A program made the position numbers and the translations under genes. The notes under the pieces are model-generated. The model saw only the letters and a program-made list of their open reading frames with translations, had not been told where the DNA came from and made no database searches. From Flavobacteriaceae bacterium (lineage in GTDB: Bacteria; Bacteroidota; Bacteroidia; Flavobacteriales; Flavobacteriaceae), in the NCBI GenBank assembly GCA_947459635.1, contig CANHEA010000005.1, forward strand, positions 1-62,594: a DNA stretch of 62,594 nt, in the 5' to 3' direction. Shown one piece after another: positions 20,182 through 29,603 of the stretch. Every line of letters begins with the position of its first letter. Within the stretch, counting starts at the first letter, position 1.

Positions 20182-20520
20182 ATGGAAAAACAAAAACTAC
20201 CCAATGCCACCGCCGTCCTCGTTTTAGGAATCTTATCAATTTTAACTTGCTGCTGTTGGGGTGTCATTGGATTAATCTTAGGCATTGTTGCCTTAGTATT
20301 AGCCAAAAAAGATTTGGCGTTGTATGTAGCAAATCCTGAACAGTATGAGGGTTATTCCAATATTAATACCGGACGAGTATTGGCTATTATCGGCATCGTT
20401 CTCAGTTCGATATATTTAGTCGCAAACGTTTATATGTACGTAGTATTGGGTGAAGAAGGCATCAAGGACTTCCAACAAAACCTCATCGAAAAAATCAAAC
20501 ACCAACAAGAAATGGAATAA
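20182..20520 (+). CDS. CCC-motif membrane protein (DUF4190-like)
   Basis: LGILSILTCCCWGVIGLILGIVALVLAKKDLALY. Confidence 0.75.
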   Translation: MEKQKLPNATAVLVLGILSILTCCCWGVIGLILGIVALVLAKKDLALYVANPEQYEGYSNINTGRVLAIIGIVLSSIYLVANVYMYVVLGEEGIKDFQQNLIEKIKHQQEME

Positions 20521-20550
20521 AAAAAACCTCCAATATGGAGGTTTTTCTTT
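20518..20550. terminator. Bidirectional terminator between CCC-motif gene and rocD
   Basis: AAAAAACCTCCAtatTGGAGGTTTTTCTTTT. Confidence 0.8.
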
Positions 20551-21830
20551 TATTTTTCAAACTGTTTCAACGTCTTAATGATAATAGAAACGCAATCCAG
20601 TAACTGTTCTTCATTCATAACCAACGGTGGGGCAAAGCGAATAATATTACCGTGTGTTGGTTTCGCTAACAATCCATTGTCACGTAGTGCCATACAAATA
20701 TTCCAAGCAGTCTCGCTTTCTTCGGTATCGTTAATCACCACTGCGTTCAATAGACCACGACCTCTAACCAAGGTAGCGATGTTACTCGTTTTGATATACT
20801 CATCTAATTTAGATCGGAATAATTTCCCTAAATTTCTAGCATTTTGTGCCAAATTTTCATCAACAACTACTTCTAGAGCCGCTACAGCTACAGCGGCAGC
20901 AACTGGATTCCCACCAAAAGTAGAACCATGTTGACCAGGTTTAATCACATTCATAATAGCATCATTTGCCAAAACTGCTGAAACTGGATAGGCACCGCCA
21001 GACAAGGCTTTTCCTAATATCAAAATATCAGGTGTAGCATAGGTAGCTTGTTTCTCGCAATGATTTTCACACGTACAATTTCCGCATACTGCCAATAAAG
21101 AACCTGTTCTAGCGATTCCTGTTTGAATTTCATCAGCAATAAACAAAACATTGTATTGATTGCACAATTCCTTTGCGCGCATCATATAGTCATCAGCTGG
21201 CGTATAAACACCTGCTTCCCCTTGAATTGGCTCCACAAGAAAACCCGCTACATTTGGATTGTTTTTTAATACTTCTTCTAAGGCTTCAATCGAATCATAC
21301 GGAATTTTGATAAATCCGTCCGTGTACGGCCCAAAATTCTTACGCGCATTTTCATCATTAGAAAAAGAAATTATCGTCGTTGTTCTTCCGTGAAAATTCC
21401 CTTCACAAACCACAATTTGCGCTTGATGTTCAGCGATACCTTTTACTTCATACGACCATTTTCTACAAAGTTTCAACGCAGTTTCCACCGCTTCAGCACC
21501 AGTATTCATTGGCAAGACTTTATCAAAACCAAAATATTTTGTCAGATATTCTTCGTACGGTCCTAATTGATCATTATAAAAAGCTCTTGACGTGAGCGTT
21601 AATGTTTGTGCTTGTCGCATCATCGCATTGACAATCTTCGGATGACAATGACCTTGATTTACAGCTGAATAAGCTGATAAAAAATCATAGTACTTCTTTC
21701 CTTCCACATCCCAAACATATACACCTTCTCCTCTACTTAAAACAACGGGCAATGGGTGATAATTGTGCGCACCGTATTTGTTCTCAAGATCAATAATTGT
21801 TTTCGAACTCATTTTTTCTAAAACTGACAT
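20550..21830 (-). CDS. rocD: Ornithine--oxo-acid transaminase with Cys-rich insertion
   Basis: [60 protein letters not shown]; insertion [13 protein letters not shown]. Confidence 0.93.
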   Translation of the reverse strand: MSVLEKMSSKTIIDLENKYGAHNYHPLPVVLSRGEGVYVWDVEGKKYYDFLSAYSAVNQGHCHPKIVNAMMRQAQTLTLTSRAFYNDQLGPYEEYLTKYFGFDKVLPMNTGAEAVETALKLCRKWSYEVKGIAEHQAQIVVCEGNFHGRTTTIISFSNDENARKNFGPYTDGFIKIPYDSIEALEEVLKNNPNVAGFLVEPIQGEAGVYTPADDYMMRAKELCNQYNVLFIADEIQTGIARTGSLLAVCGNCTCENHCEKQATYATPDILILGKALSGGAYPVSAVLANDAIMNVIKPGQHGSTFGGNPVAAAVAVAALEVVVDENLAQNARNLGKLFRSKLDEYIKTSNIATLVRGRGLLNAVVINDTEESETAWNICMALRDNGLLAKPTHGNIIRFAPPLVMNEEQLLDCVSIIIKTLKQFEK

Positions 21831-21952
21831 TGTATTGTTTTTTTAAATAATGTATAATAATTCCTTCTTGTGGAGAGAAATCACCCAATTTTGGTCAAAA
21901 ATAATGAATATTCTTCAATAATACGGAAAACGGTAGAAATCTTAAAGTACTA

Positions 21953-23212
21953 TTAGGTCGTAAATTTTAAGTAAAGTAAAACTGCCGCTGCCATACTCAT
22001 TATAATCAAAGCTAAAAAACCAAGAATATTAGCACCTCTACTATTCGTATATTCCCCCATAACCACTTTATTATTCGAAACGTGCAAGATAATGGCAATT
22101 AATACTGGAGCGGTAATTCCGTATAAAATTGCGGTATAAATCAATGCCTTTATCGGTGAAATTCCGATGTAATTTAACGACAATCCCAAAACCAAAGAAA
22201 TCGCAATCACGATATAAAACGCTTTGGCTTCATGAAACTTCTTATCTAGTCCTTGCTCCCATCCGAAAGTCTCGGTGATGATGTACGAAAGTGAACCGCT
22301 TAAAACTGGTATCGCCAATAATCCAGTTCCAATCACGCCAATGGCGAAAAGCAAATACGCCAAATTTCCAGCTAATGGTTTTAATGCCTGCGCCGCTTGT
22401 TCAACGGTATCAATCTGACGAACGCCGCCTTGATACAGCACCGTTCCCGTTGTCAAAATAATAAAAAACATTACCAAACCTGAAAACGACATCCCAAAAT
22501 CGACATCTTGTTTCATTTCGTTAATGATTTTCTTATTGACCATCAGATGTTTCTTTTTGTGCTTCATTTCCTCCACCTCCATCGACGCTTGCCAGAAAAA
22601 CAAATACGGAGAAATCGTCGTTCCTAAAATACCCACTAGAATTCCCATAAATTCTTTATCAAAATGGATGGTAGGAACAAAAGTCGATTTTAGAATTAAC
22701 AACCAATCTTGATGATACAAAAACGGAACAATCAAATACACCAATAAAACAACACACAAGTATTTCAAAATCGCCGCAATTCGTTGATAAGGAAGGTAAA
22801 TGATTAATATCAACAAAATGACGGTAAAAACAACACTAAAATAGGTCGCCTCAATCTTAGGAAAAAGCAAATTACCCACCGCTCCCATTCCAGCGATATC
22901 AGCGCCAATATTCATGACAATGGCGGGAAAACTAAACAACAACATCAAGTACAAAACAGGTTTCGGATAATTTTTCTTCAAAGTTCCCGTCAATCCTTGC
23001 TCTGTAACTAAGCCAATTCGAGCACACATTTGCTGGATACTGGCCATCAACGGAAAAGCAATCAACGCCGTCCAAAGTGTCGATAGTCCAAAGCCAGCTC
23101 CAGCTTGCGAATAAGTAGCGATACCAGACGGATCGTCGTCGCTAGCGCCGGTTATCAATCCAGGACCTAAAAGTTTCCAGAAACGTTTTAATTTGCTTTT
23201 TATATTCATCAT
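21953..23212 (-). CDS. NRAMP-family (divergent) divalent metal transporter
   Basis: LLGPGLITGASDDDPSGIATYSQAGAGFG; about 11 TM helices. Confidence 0.8.
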   Translation of the reverse strand: MMNIKSKLKRFWKLLGPGLITGASDDDPSGIATYSQAGAGFGLSTLWTALIAFPLMASIQQMCARIGLVTEQGLTGTLKKNYPKPVLYLMLLFSFPAIVMNIGADIAGMGAVGNLLFPKIEATYFSVVFTVILLILIIYLPYQRIAAILKYLCVVLLVYLIVPFLYHQDWLLILKSTFVPTIHFDKEFMGILVGILGTTISPYLFFWQASMEVEEMKHKKKHLMVNKKIINEMKQDVDFGMSFSGLVMFFIILTTGTVLYQGGVRQIDTVEQAAQALKPLAGNLAYLLFAIGVIGTGLLAIPVLSGSLSYIITETFGWEQGLDKKFHEAKAFYIVIAISLVLGLSLNYIGISPIKALIYTAILYGITAPVLIAIILHVSNNKVVMGEYTNSRGANILGFLALIIMSMAAAVLLYLKFTT

Positions 23213-23249
23213 AAAATAACCTTTTAATAATCGTTTCTGACAACCTGCT

Positions 23250-24584
23250 CTATTTTGCCATTCTATTCTCTAAAATTTTCTTGAACGAACGACCGCGGAT
23301 TTCATCTAATGTCAATCCAGTTGCCAGTACTTCTTCCTCGGTAATGGCGCCGCTATTCAAGGCACGAAGGAAATAATTCAAAAGTCCTTGTCCAGTTGCC
23401 GCGTCATCAAACACATCTCCAATCAAAGTAGCTCTCGCCGCTTTATCTACAAAGGTTTTCAAGCGATCTACGGCATCATCATAACTTTCTAAGAAGAACG
23501 CATACACCGCAGCATATCGCATCGGAAACTGCGCTGGATTCAAATCCCAACCCTGATAATACCCATTCCACAACGAATGACGAATATGATCGTAACCTTT
23601 CTTCCAAGCTCTGTGCACTACTTGACGGTTTTCTTCTTCTTGTGCTGGCGTCAAATCACCGCGATGTGGACCGATAGGCATCGTATTCGTTGCGCCATCA
23701 CTCAACCAAATGCCAGTATGTGCCAAAGCTACCTTAGTCATATGATGTGCAAAATCGCAAACCGGATGATCCATTTCTTGGTATTTCGCCGTAATGCTGC
23801 AACTTGCTGTATAATCGTAGGTTCCGAAATGCATCGCAATGCAACGTCCTTGCGCCGCTTTGATGAATCGATACAAAGGATTCGTCCCGTTAATATCCAT
23901 AATCGCTTGCGTAGTTTCGACCATCATTTCCATTTTCAAAACGCCTTTTTCTAAACCCAATTCTTCTTCTAAAATGGTAAAGAAATTAGCCAAGGTTTCT
24001 GGTTGCTCCGGAATGGTCACTTTCGGCAACATCACCACAAAATTTTCTGGTAATTTCCCGCCTGTTTCTTTCACTAAAGTGCTGACGAAAATATCTAAAG
24101 TACGCAAACCGCGTTCTTTCATTTCTTCTGTAAACGGTTTGATGCGGATGCCGATAAATGGCGACAGTGTTTTTTCTTGCATGCCTTTAGCCACTTCAAT
24201 GGCTGTTGAAACCGCAGTCGCGTCTTCTTCCTCGTTGCTTCGGTTGCCATAACCATCTTCAAAATCAATTCTAAAATCTTCAATCGCTTCCGATTTCAAT
24301 TTAGCAACGACCTTATCGTAAATGCGTTTGCTAAAATCGTTACCGCCCGTCAATCCGAAAGCTTTTCCAAAAACTTCATGATTCGGAGCATAGGTTTCTA
24401 GAATTTCCAAAGCACGATGTCCTAAGGCAATCGGCGCATCCGACTTGAATAGATTCGCGCCACCATACAACGTATGCACAGGTTGCCGATCGCTTCTATC
24501 GCCTGGATATATTTCATTAAAAGTACTATTGGCTTGACGCAAGCTTTGAAATAATTGTTCTTTTTTATTGGAAGGAATGGTCAT
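23250..24584 (-). CDS. DUF6986 / HpcH-HpaI-like aldolase-fold protein
   Basis: TLYGGANLFKSD, DFEDGYGNR, MMVETTQAIMD, MHFGTYDYTAS; located in the purine catabolism block. Confidence 0.65.
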   Translation of the reverse strand: MTIPSNKKEQLFQSLRQANSTFNEIYPGDRSDRQPVHTLYGGANLFKSDAPIALGHRALEILETYAPNHEVFGKAFGLTGGNDFSKRIYDKVVAKLKSEAIEDFRIDFEDGYGNRSNEEEDATAVSTAIEVAKGMQEKTLSPFIGIRIKPFTEEMKERGLRTLDIFVSTLVKETGGKLPENFVVMLPKVTIPEQPETLANFFTILEEELGLEKGVLKMEMMVETTQAIMDINGTNPLYRFIKAAQGRCIAMHFGTYDYTASCSITAKYQEMDHPVCDFAHHMTKVALAHTGIWLSDGATNTMPIGPHRGDLTPAQEEENRQVVHRAWKKGYDHIRHSLWNGYYQGWDLNPAQFPMRYAAVYAFFLESYDDAVDRLKTFVDKAARATLIGDVFDDAATGQGLLNYFLRALNSGAITEEEVLATGLTLDEIRGRSFKKILENRMAK

Positions 24585-24587
24585 TTT

Positions 24588-24622
24588 AATTACGAATTAA
24601 AAATTATGAATTACGAATTATT
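24588..24622. repeat. Degenerate heptanucleotide tract (AATTACG-type) x5
   Basis: AATTACG/AATTAAA/AATTATG/AATTACG/AATTATT, 3 nt upstream of the minus-strand start codon at 24584. Confidence 0.75.
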
Positions 24623-24629
24623 ATATGTT

Positions 24630-24747
24630 TTAGGAGCTAATCCCGCTCTCCGCTGCAATCTTTTTTGCTTTTTTGTCACCCCGAGCGCAGTCGAGGGGCT
24701 TTTTCTTAAAAGCAAAAAAGGATTTCCGCTGCTATCGGGGCTAGGGC
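24630..24747 (-). ncRNA. flavo-1-like structured repeat element, copy C, with a nested GC-rich repeat in the apical loop
   Basis: Minus strand CCCTAGCCCCGATAGCAGCGGAAATC-C-TTTTTTGCTTTT...AAAAGCAAAAAA-GATTGCAGCGGAGAGCGGGATTAGCTCCTAA. Confidence 0.7.
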
Positions 24748-24826
24748 ATCCGATTTTGTCTGAAAGCTATTGCATAAAAAGAAATTTGAATCTTTAAAAT
24801 GACACATCCTTTCTTCTTAGTTATTT

Positions 24827-24882
24827 CTCCTGTTTCTAGTCTCTTGTTTCTATCTTCTTGTCTCTATTTTCTTGACTCTCTT
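24827..24882. repeat. 14-nt (2 x 7) periodic tract, four units
   Basis: CTCCTGTTTCTAGT/CTCTTGTTTCTATC/TTCTTGTCTCTATT/TTCTTGACTCTCTT. Confidence 0.6.
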
Positions 24883-24883
24883 C

Positions 24884-25738
24884 TCAACTTCCTCTGTACG
24901 TGCTATACCCAAAAGGATTCACCAACAACGGCACATGATAATGCGCCTCATCGAAAGTATTAAAAATAATCTCCACTGCCGGATAAAAAGTCTTTAGATT
25001 TTGCTTTCTAAAATAGGCTCCAGTATCAAAAACCATTTTATATGTGGCTGGTTTTAGTATTCGTTCTTGTGGCAACAAATCTGGAATTCTACCATCAGCA
25101 TTGGTAATACCTTGTGCAATGGTTTGCCAAGTTCCGTTTTTCAGCGCTTGCATACGAATCGAAATGTCTTTGCCAGGCAATCCAATTGCGGTATCCAAAA
25201 CGTGAGTGGTAATTTGACTGACTTTCAGAAAATCAAAATTCGCTGCAGTCAACAACTTCTTAAATCGAATAATCGAAATCTTTTGTTGCTCACCCATCGC
25301 AATATGAAGTTCTTCTTCTACCGTATTTTGCAATCGATCTAACAACAATTGCAACATTTCAGCCGCCGATTTTCCAGTAGCACAAACAATAAATATAAAA
25401 CCAAATTTACTTTCATAATCCGCATTCGCTTTTGCCAGTGCCTGAATAGTTTCTGCTGTTGCTACGGCTACGCCCGCTTGTTCTTTGCCAGCAAATTTCT
25501 CCGTCAAACTTTTGACATCTCCAATTTTAGGATGATGGGTAAAGGATTCTCTCCAATCGGCTTCATGGCATTGCTCATACCAAACTGCTGAACTCAAATC
25601 CACCAACTGCTTTTCAGAGGAAAAAGGAAAATGTTGCATCATTTTCGAAACCCATTGCGTCGAACCGCAGCAATCCATCAAATGTTTTGCAGCCACTTCT
25701 TTTTCCAAAGCATTATATTCCGCTAAAGTCATAGTCAA
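24884..25738 (-). CDS. Bifunctional OHCU decarboxylase / 5-hydroxyisourate hydrolase (UraD-UraH fusion)
   Basis: N-terminal OHCU decarboxylase (FTHHPKIGDVKSL, LQNTVEEELHIAMGEQQKISIIR) fused to transthyretin-like HIUase (THVLDTAIGLPGKD...YHVPLLVNPFGYSTYRGS). Confidence 0.92.
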   Translation of the reverse strand: MTMTLAEYNALEKEVAAKHLMDCCGSTQWVSKMMQHFPFSSEKQLVDLSSAVWYEQCHEADWRESFTHHPKIGDVKSLTEKFAGKEQAGVAVATAETIQALAKANADYESKFGFIFIVCATGKSAAEMLQLLLDRLQNTVEEELHIAMGEQQKISIIRFKKLLTAANFDFLKVSQITTHVLDTAIGLPGKDISIRMQALKNGTWQTIAQGITNADGRIPDLLPQERILKPATYKMVFDTGAYFRKQNLKTFYPAVEIIFNTFDEAHYHVPLLVNPFGYSTYRGS

Positions 25739-25741
25739 ATA

Positions 25742-27160
25742 TTATTTAGTGCTCGCACCTTGTTCAATCCAACATCGAAGCGTGTTGCGTTCTTCTTCCG
25801 TGATATTGGTTTTATTATTTTGAGGCATCGTCTTCGTAATGACAACGCGTTGCATAATCAAATCTTTCTTCGCGACGATGCCTTCTGGTGTATCGTACAT
25901 AACGCCGTTAGGTGCTACTTTATAAACATCATCGGTCGGATTTGCCGAATGACATTGCACACATCGCTTTTGAATAATTTCATTCACTTCCGAAAAAGAA
26001 ATTTCTTTTTTGCATTCATACGGATTGGTACTCGGAGCTGAAATAAAACTTGCAGCCAAAAGTATCACCACAGAAACAGGCAAAATCCACACATTCAAAT
26101 CCTTTTTCTCTTTCAAATTTAAATAGTGCTTTACGCCTGCCGCTCCCAAAGAAATGACGCCCAAAATCAACCAAGGATATTCATATCCAAAGGTAGACGG
26201 AAAGTGGTTGCTCACCATCACAAACAAAACCGGAAGCGTAAAATAATTGTTGTGCAACGATCGCGCTAAAGCTTTTTTTCCCAAACTCGGATCTAATGGA
26301 ATGCCCAATTTGGCACAACGCACCATTTCCTTTTGACCTGGAATAATAACGAAGAAAACATTCGCCACCATAATGCCGCCAATCATCGCTCCAAAGTGGA
26401 TGTAAGCCGCACGAGCACTAAATACATGGCAATAAAACCAAGCAAAAGCAATCAGAAAAGCAAAGCCTATGAGAGCAAACAGCAATTGATTTTTAATCAA
26501 TCGAGATTTGCACATCGTATCGTAAATAATCCACGCGACAGCAAATGAACTCACCCCAATCAAAATACCTTGCGTAATGGAAATATCCAAGACGTTTTTG
26601 TCAATTAATAAAGCAGAAGCGTTGAAATAATACACCACAAACAGCAAACAAAATCCTGAAAGCCAAGTAAAATACGCTTCGTATTTGAACCAATGCAAGT
26701 GCTTTGGAATGGTCTTCGGTGCGACTTTGTATTTCTCTAGATAGTAAAATCCACCGCCGTGCACTGCCCAGAGATTGCCCGCCAATTCATCGCGAACATC
26801 TTCCGTTCTATTCAACGCGTTTTCGAGGAATACAAAATAGAATGACGCGCCAATCCATGCAATTCCAAACGTAATGTGCATCAATCGTATGACAATATTC
26901 AGCCATTCCATCATGTGACTTTCCAAAGGTGTGCCTTGCACTAAAATGTAGGTATTCACCAGTATGCCGACAATCGCTAAGAGCATTCCGGTATACATAT
27001 AATTGAGACTACTCACTTCTATATCCTCGTTATTTGCCTCCGATGCTGCGGATTTGTTTTTCAAAAACTTCGGCATTTTGTACGACAAATAACCCAACAA
27101 AATCAGGATGCTGAAATAGACGACGTATAGAACGATGAGTATAAATAAGTTGATCTTCAC
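25742..27160 (-). CDS. puuD: PuuD-type membrane urate hydroxylase/oxidase with C-terminal cytochrome c domain
   Basis: Multi-TM protein (ITFGIAWIGASFYFVFLEN, LWAVHGGGFYYLEKY) with C-terminal RCVQCHSANPTDD haem site; sits between uraDH and alc. Confidence 0.88.
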   Translation of the reverse strand: MKINLFILIVLYVVYFSILILLGYLSYKMPKFLKNKSAASEANNEDIEVSSLNYMYTGMLLAIVGILVNTYILVQGTPLESHMMEWLNIVIRLMHITFGIAWIGASFYFVFLENALNRTEDVRDELAGNLWAVHGGGFYYLEKYKVAPKTIPKHLHWFKYEAYFTWLSGFCLLFVVYYFNASALLIDKNVLDISITQGILIGVSSFAVAWIIYDTMCKSRLIKNQLLFALIGFAFLIAFAWFYCHVFSARAAYIHFGAMIGGIMVANVFFVIIPGQKEMVRCAKLGIPLDPSLGKKALARSLHNNYFTLPVLFVMVSNHFPSTFGYEYPWLILGVISLGAAGVKHYLNLKEKKDLNVWILPVSVVILLAASFISAPSTNPYECKKEISFSEVNEIIQKRCVQCHSANPTDDVYKVAPNGVMYDTPEGIVAKKDLIMQRVVITKTMPQNNKTNITEEERNTLRCWIEQGASTK

Positions 27161-28179
27161 TACTTGCTGATTTTACCAAATATTCGTAATCGACTCACGC
27201 CACCGTCAGGGAAAATATTCAATCTAATGTGCGTAATGGTTCCTAAAGCATTGACTTCTTGCTTATAGTGATGTTCGTGATCCGCACTCAATTTTTGCTG
27301 TGGTAACAACGTTTGCCAGTGTGTCGCATTGACGACATTATCGGTTTCCGAAACACAAGCTTCAATTGAACAACTGTCTGGATAATTGCCTTTGAAGTGA
27401 CACGTATCGACCAATATACTTTCTACCACGCCCGGATGTGCTAATTTAATAATCACCCAATCGCGGTTGTTCGGCGTTCTATTTCTTTTGGTTTCCCAGC
27501 CGTCTCCCATATTGGCGCCACGATTTGGCATGATGAGATTGCTCATCGCACTAAAAAACATATCGTTACAGGCAATGGCTTGACCGCCATTAATCGCTGC
27601 TGCTAAATCAAAAATATGATCGGTAGAAACCGCATCCCAATTTTTGAAAACTTCACCATACACACGGAAACGTGCTACACCGCCATCAGGGTAAATGTGC
27701 AAGCGAAGATGTGTGTATATTTCGTTGCTTTCACATTCGTAAAAATTCTGTGAGCCCGCATCCAAATGCGATTTAGGCAAGATTTCTTTCCATGCTAAAT
27801 TTTCCCAATCGGTTATTCCATCAGCATTAGAGATATTGATGGCTTCGATAGACGCATGTGGCGGATGATTGCCCAAAAAGAAATTCGTATCGATATCAAA
27901 TCCCGTGATTTTCCCAGAAGTAGCCAATTGAATGATTGCCCAATCGTGCCCTGGTGTTCGTTTTCGTCGGCTTTCCCAACCGTCCATCCATTTGCCACGG
28001 TCGGTGTATTTATCGGTGATGAAGATGCCTCGAGTTGGCGCAATTAAGTTCTCTTTCTCTGCGAAAAAATCATCTGTGGCGTACAAAACTTTTCCGCCCA
28101 ATCGCTCAGCAGCTAAGTCAGTCAATTGCGTAAATGCTGGTGATTCCTTGATGATTTCTTTTACTTTTTCAAAAGCCAT
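27160..28179 (-). CDS. alc: Allantoicase
   Basis: Two tandem allantoicase repeats (MDGWESRRKRTPGHDWAIIQLA / GDGWETKRNRTPNNRDWVIIKLAHPG; IYPDGGVARFRVYGE / IFPDGGVSRLRIFGK). Confidence 0.95.
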   Translation of the reverse strand: MAFEKVKEIIKESPAFTQLTDLAAERLGGKVLYATDDFFAEKENLIAPTRGIFITDKYTDRGKWMDGWESRRKRTPGHDWAIIQLATSGKITGFDIDTNFFLGNHPPHASIEAINISNADGITDWENLAWKEILPKSHLDAGSQNFYECESNEIYTHLRLHIYPDGGVARFRVYGEVFKNWDAVSTDHIFDLAAAINGGQAIACNDMFFSAMSNLIMPNRGANMGDGWETKRNRTPNNRDWVIIKLAHPGVVESILVDTCHFKGNYPDSCSIEACVSETDNVVNATHWQTLLPQQKLSADHEHHYKQEVNALGTITHIRLNIFPDGGVSRLRIFGKISK

Positions 28180-29486
28180 TGTCCTTTATTTTTATGGTGT
28201 AATGATTTGTTTTTATAAACGCTGTCGCCATGCACTATTGTTTCTACCACAACACCGCTGAGGGTTTGCGCAATATAGGGACTTATTTTATATCTGAATA
28301 AAATGTCGTCTTCCGTGACGGTTTGGGTTTGCTCTGGATTCCAAATGACGAAATCCGCATCATAATTTACAGCTAATGTTCCTTTTGATTTTGATTTCAG
28401 AAAAGCCGCCGGTTTTGACGTAAGTAACGGAATAAATTGTTCTAAAGTCATTGAATCTTTTAAAGCGGTCCACGAACCAGCTAATAAAAACTGAATTCCT
28501 GCGATGCCACCCCAGGCCTTTTTTAAATTCCCCGACTCCATTTCTTTGATGGCTGGTGGCGCGGGCGAATGATCGGTAGTGATAAAATCAAGAACTCCCG
28601 ATAGAAAAGCTTGCTTTAAATTGTCATTGTTGGCTTTTTCCCTAATCGGCGGCGCGCATTTATAAATGGTACTTCCATCTGGAATTTCCTCGGCATGGAA
28701 ATATAAGTACTGTGTACATGTTTCCGCCGTAATCGGCAATCCTTCTTTTTTCGCCGCTTCAATTTGAGCCAAAGCCTCGTCAGACGCCACATGTACAATA
28801 TGCACTGGACAATGATACTTACGACACATGCGAATCATCAAAGCGATTGCGTCATTCTCCCATTTTTTGGGACGACTCGCTAGATAATGCGAATAGCTTG
28901 TCGGATTATTTTCAAAGTCACAATCGATCTCAGCATCGTATAGCTCGCAATGGGCTAGTAATGGAATATTGTATTTCGCAATGATGGGCATCGCTTCGTC
29001 TAAATCTTGTTCAGTAACATTCGGAAATTCATCAATGCCGGAATGGGTCAAAAAACACTTCACGCCAACGACACCAGCTTGCATCATGGCTTCTAAATGT
29101 GAGGCATTACCGGGAATTAATCCAGCGTAAAAACCCACATTAACATGCATTTTCCCATCAGTAGAATCTAATTTTTCTTGCAATGCTGCCAACGTAGTCG
29201 TCACTGGACTTGCATTCAACGGCATGTCGATAATCGTTGTAGTTCCCCCAGCGGCGGCGGCTTGCGTGCCTGTGTCAAAACCTTCCCATTCGGTTCTTCC
29301 AGGTTCGTTGATATGCACATGAACATCAATTACGCCTGGCATAATGACCGAATTTGAGAAGTCTTCAACGTCGTTCGATTTTTCAAAATCAATAGCGGAG
29401 ATTACGCCATCTTGAAAAGAGATCGTCGCAGGTTGTAATTTGTGATCAACCCAAACTTTCTCGCTATATATTTTTCTGTGTTGCAA
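28161..29486 (-). CDS. allB: Allantoinase
   Basis: VIMPGVIDVHVHINEPGRTEWEGFDTGTQAAAAGGTTTIIDMPLN, FITTDHSPAPP. Confidence 0.95.
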   Translation of the reverse strand: MQHRKIYSEKVWVDHKLQPATISFQDGVISAIDFEKSNDVEDFSNSVIMPGVIDVHVHINEPGRTEWEGFDTGTQAAAAGGTTTIIDMPLNASPVTTTLAALQEKLDSTDGKMHVNVGFYAGLIPGNASHLEAMMQAGVVGVKCFLTHSGIDEFPNVTEQDLDEAMPIIAKYNIPLLAHCELYDAEIDCDFENNPTSYSHYLASRPKKWENDAIALMIRMCRKYHCPVHIVHVASDEALAQIEAAKKEGLPITAETCTQYLYFHAEEIPDGSTIYKCAPPIREKANNDNLKQAFLSGVLDFITTDHSPAPPAIKEMESGNLKKAWGGIAGIQFLLAGSWTALKDSMTLEQFIPLLTSKPAAFLKSKSKGTLAVNYDADFVIWNPEQTQTVTEDDILFRYKISPYIAQTLSGVVVETIVHGDSVYKNKSLHHKNKGQWLLKK

Positions 29487-29603
29487 GGTTTAATTTTTAG
29501 TACTATATCGGTTTCGTAAACCTTACAAATATAGCGTTAAATCAAAAAAACGCAAGTCTTGAACTATTATAATTGCAATTTATAGTTTACTGTGATTTAG
29601 AGA

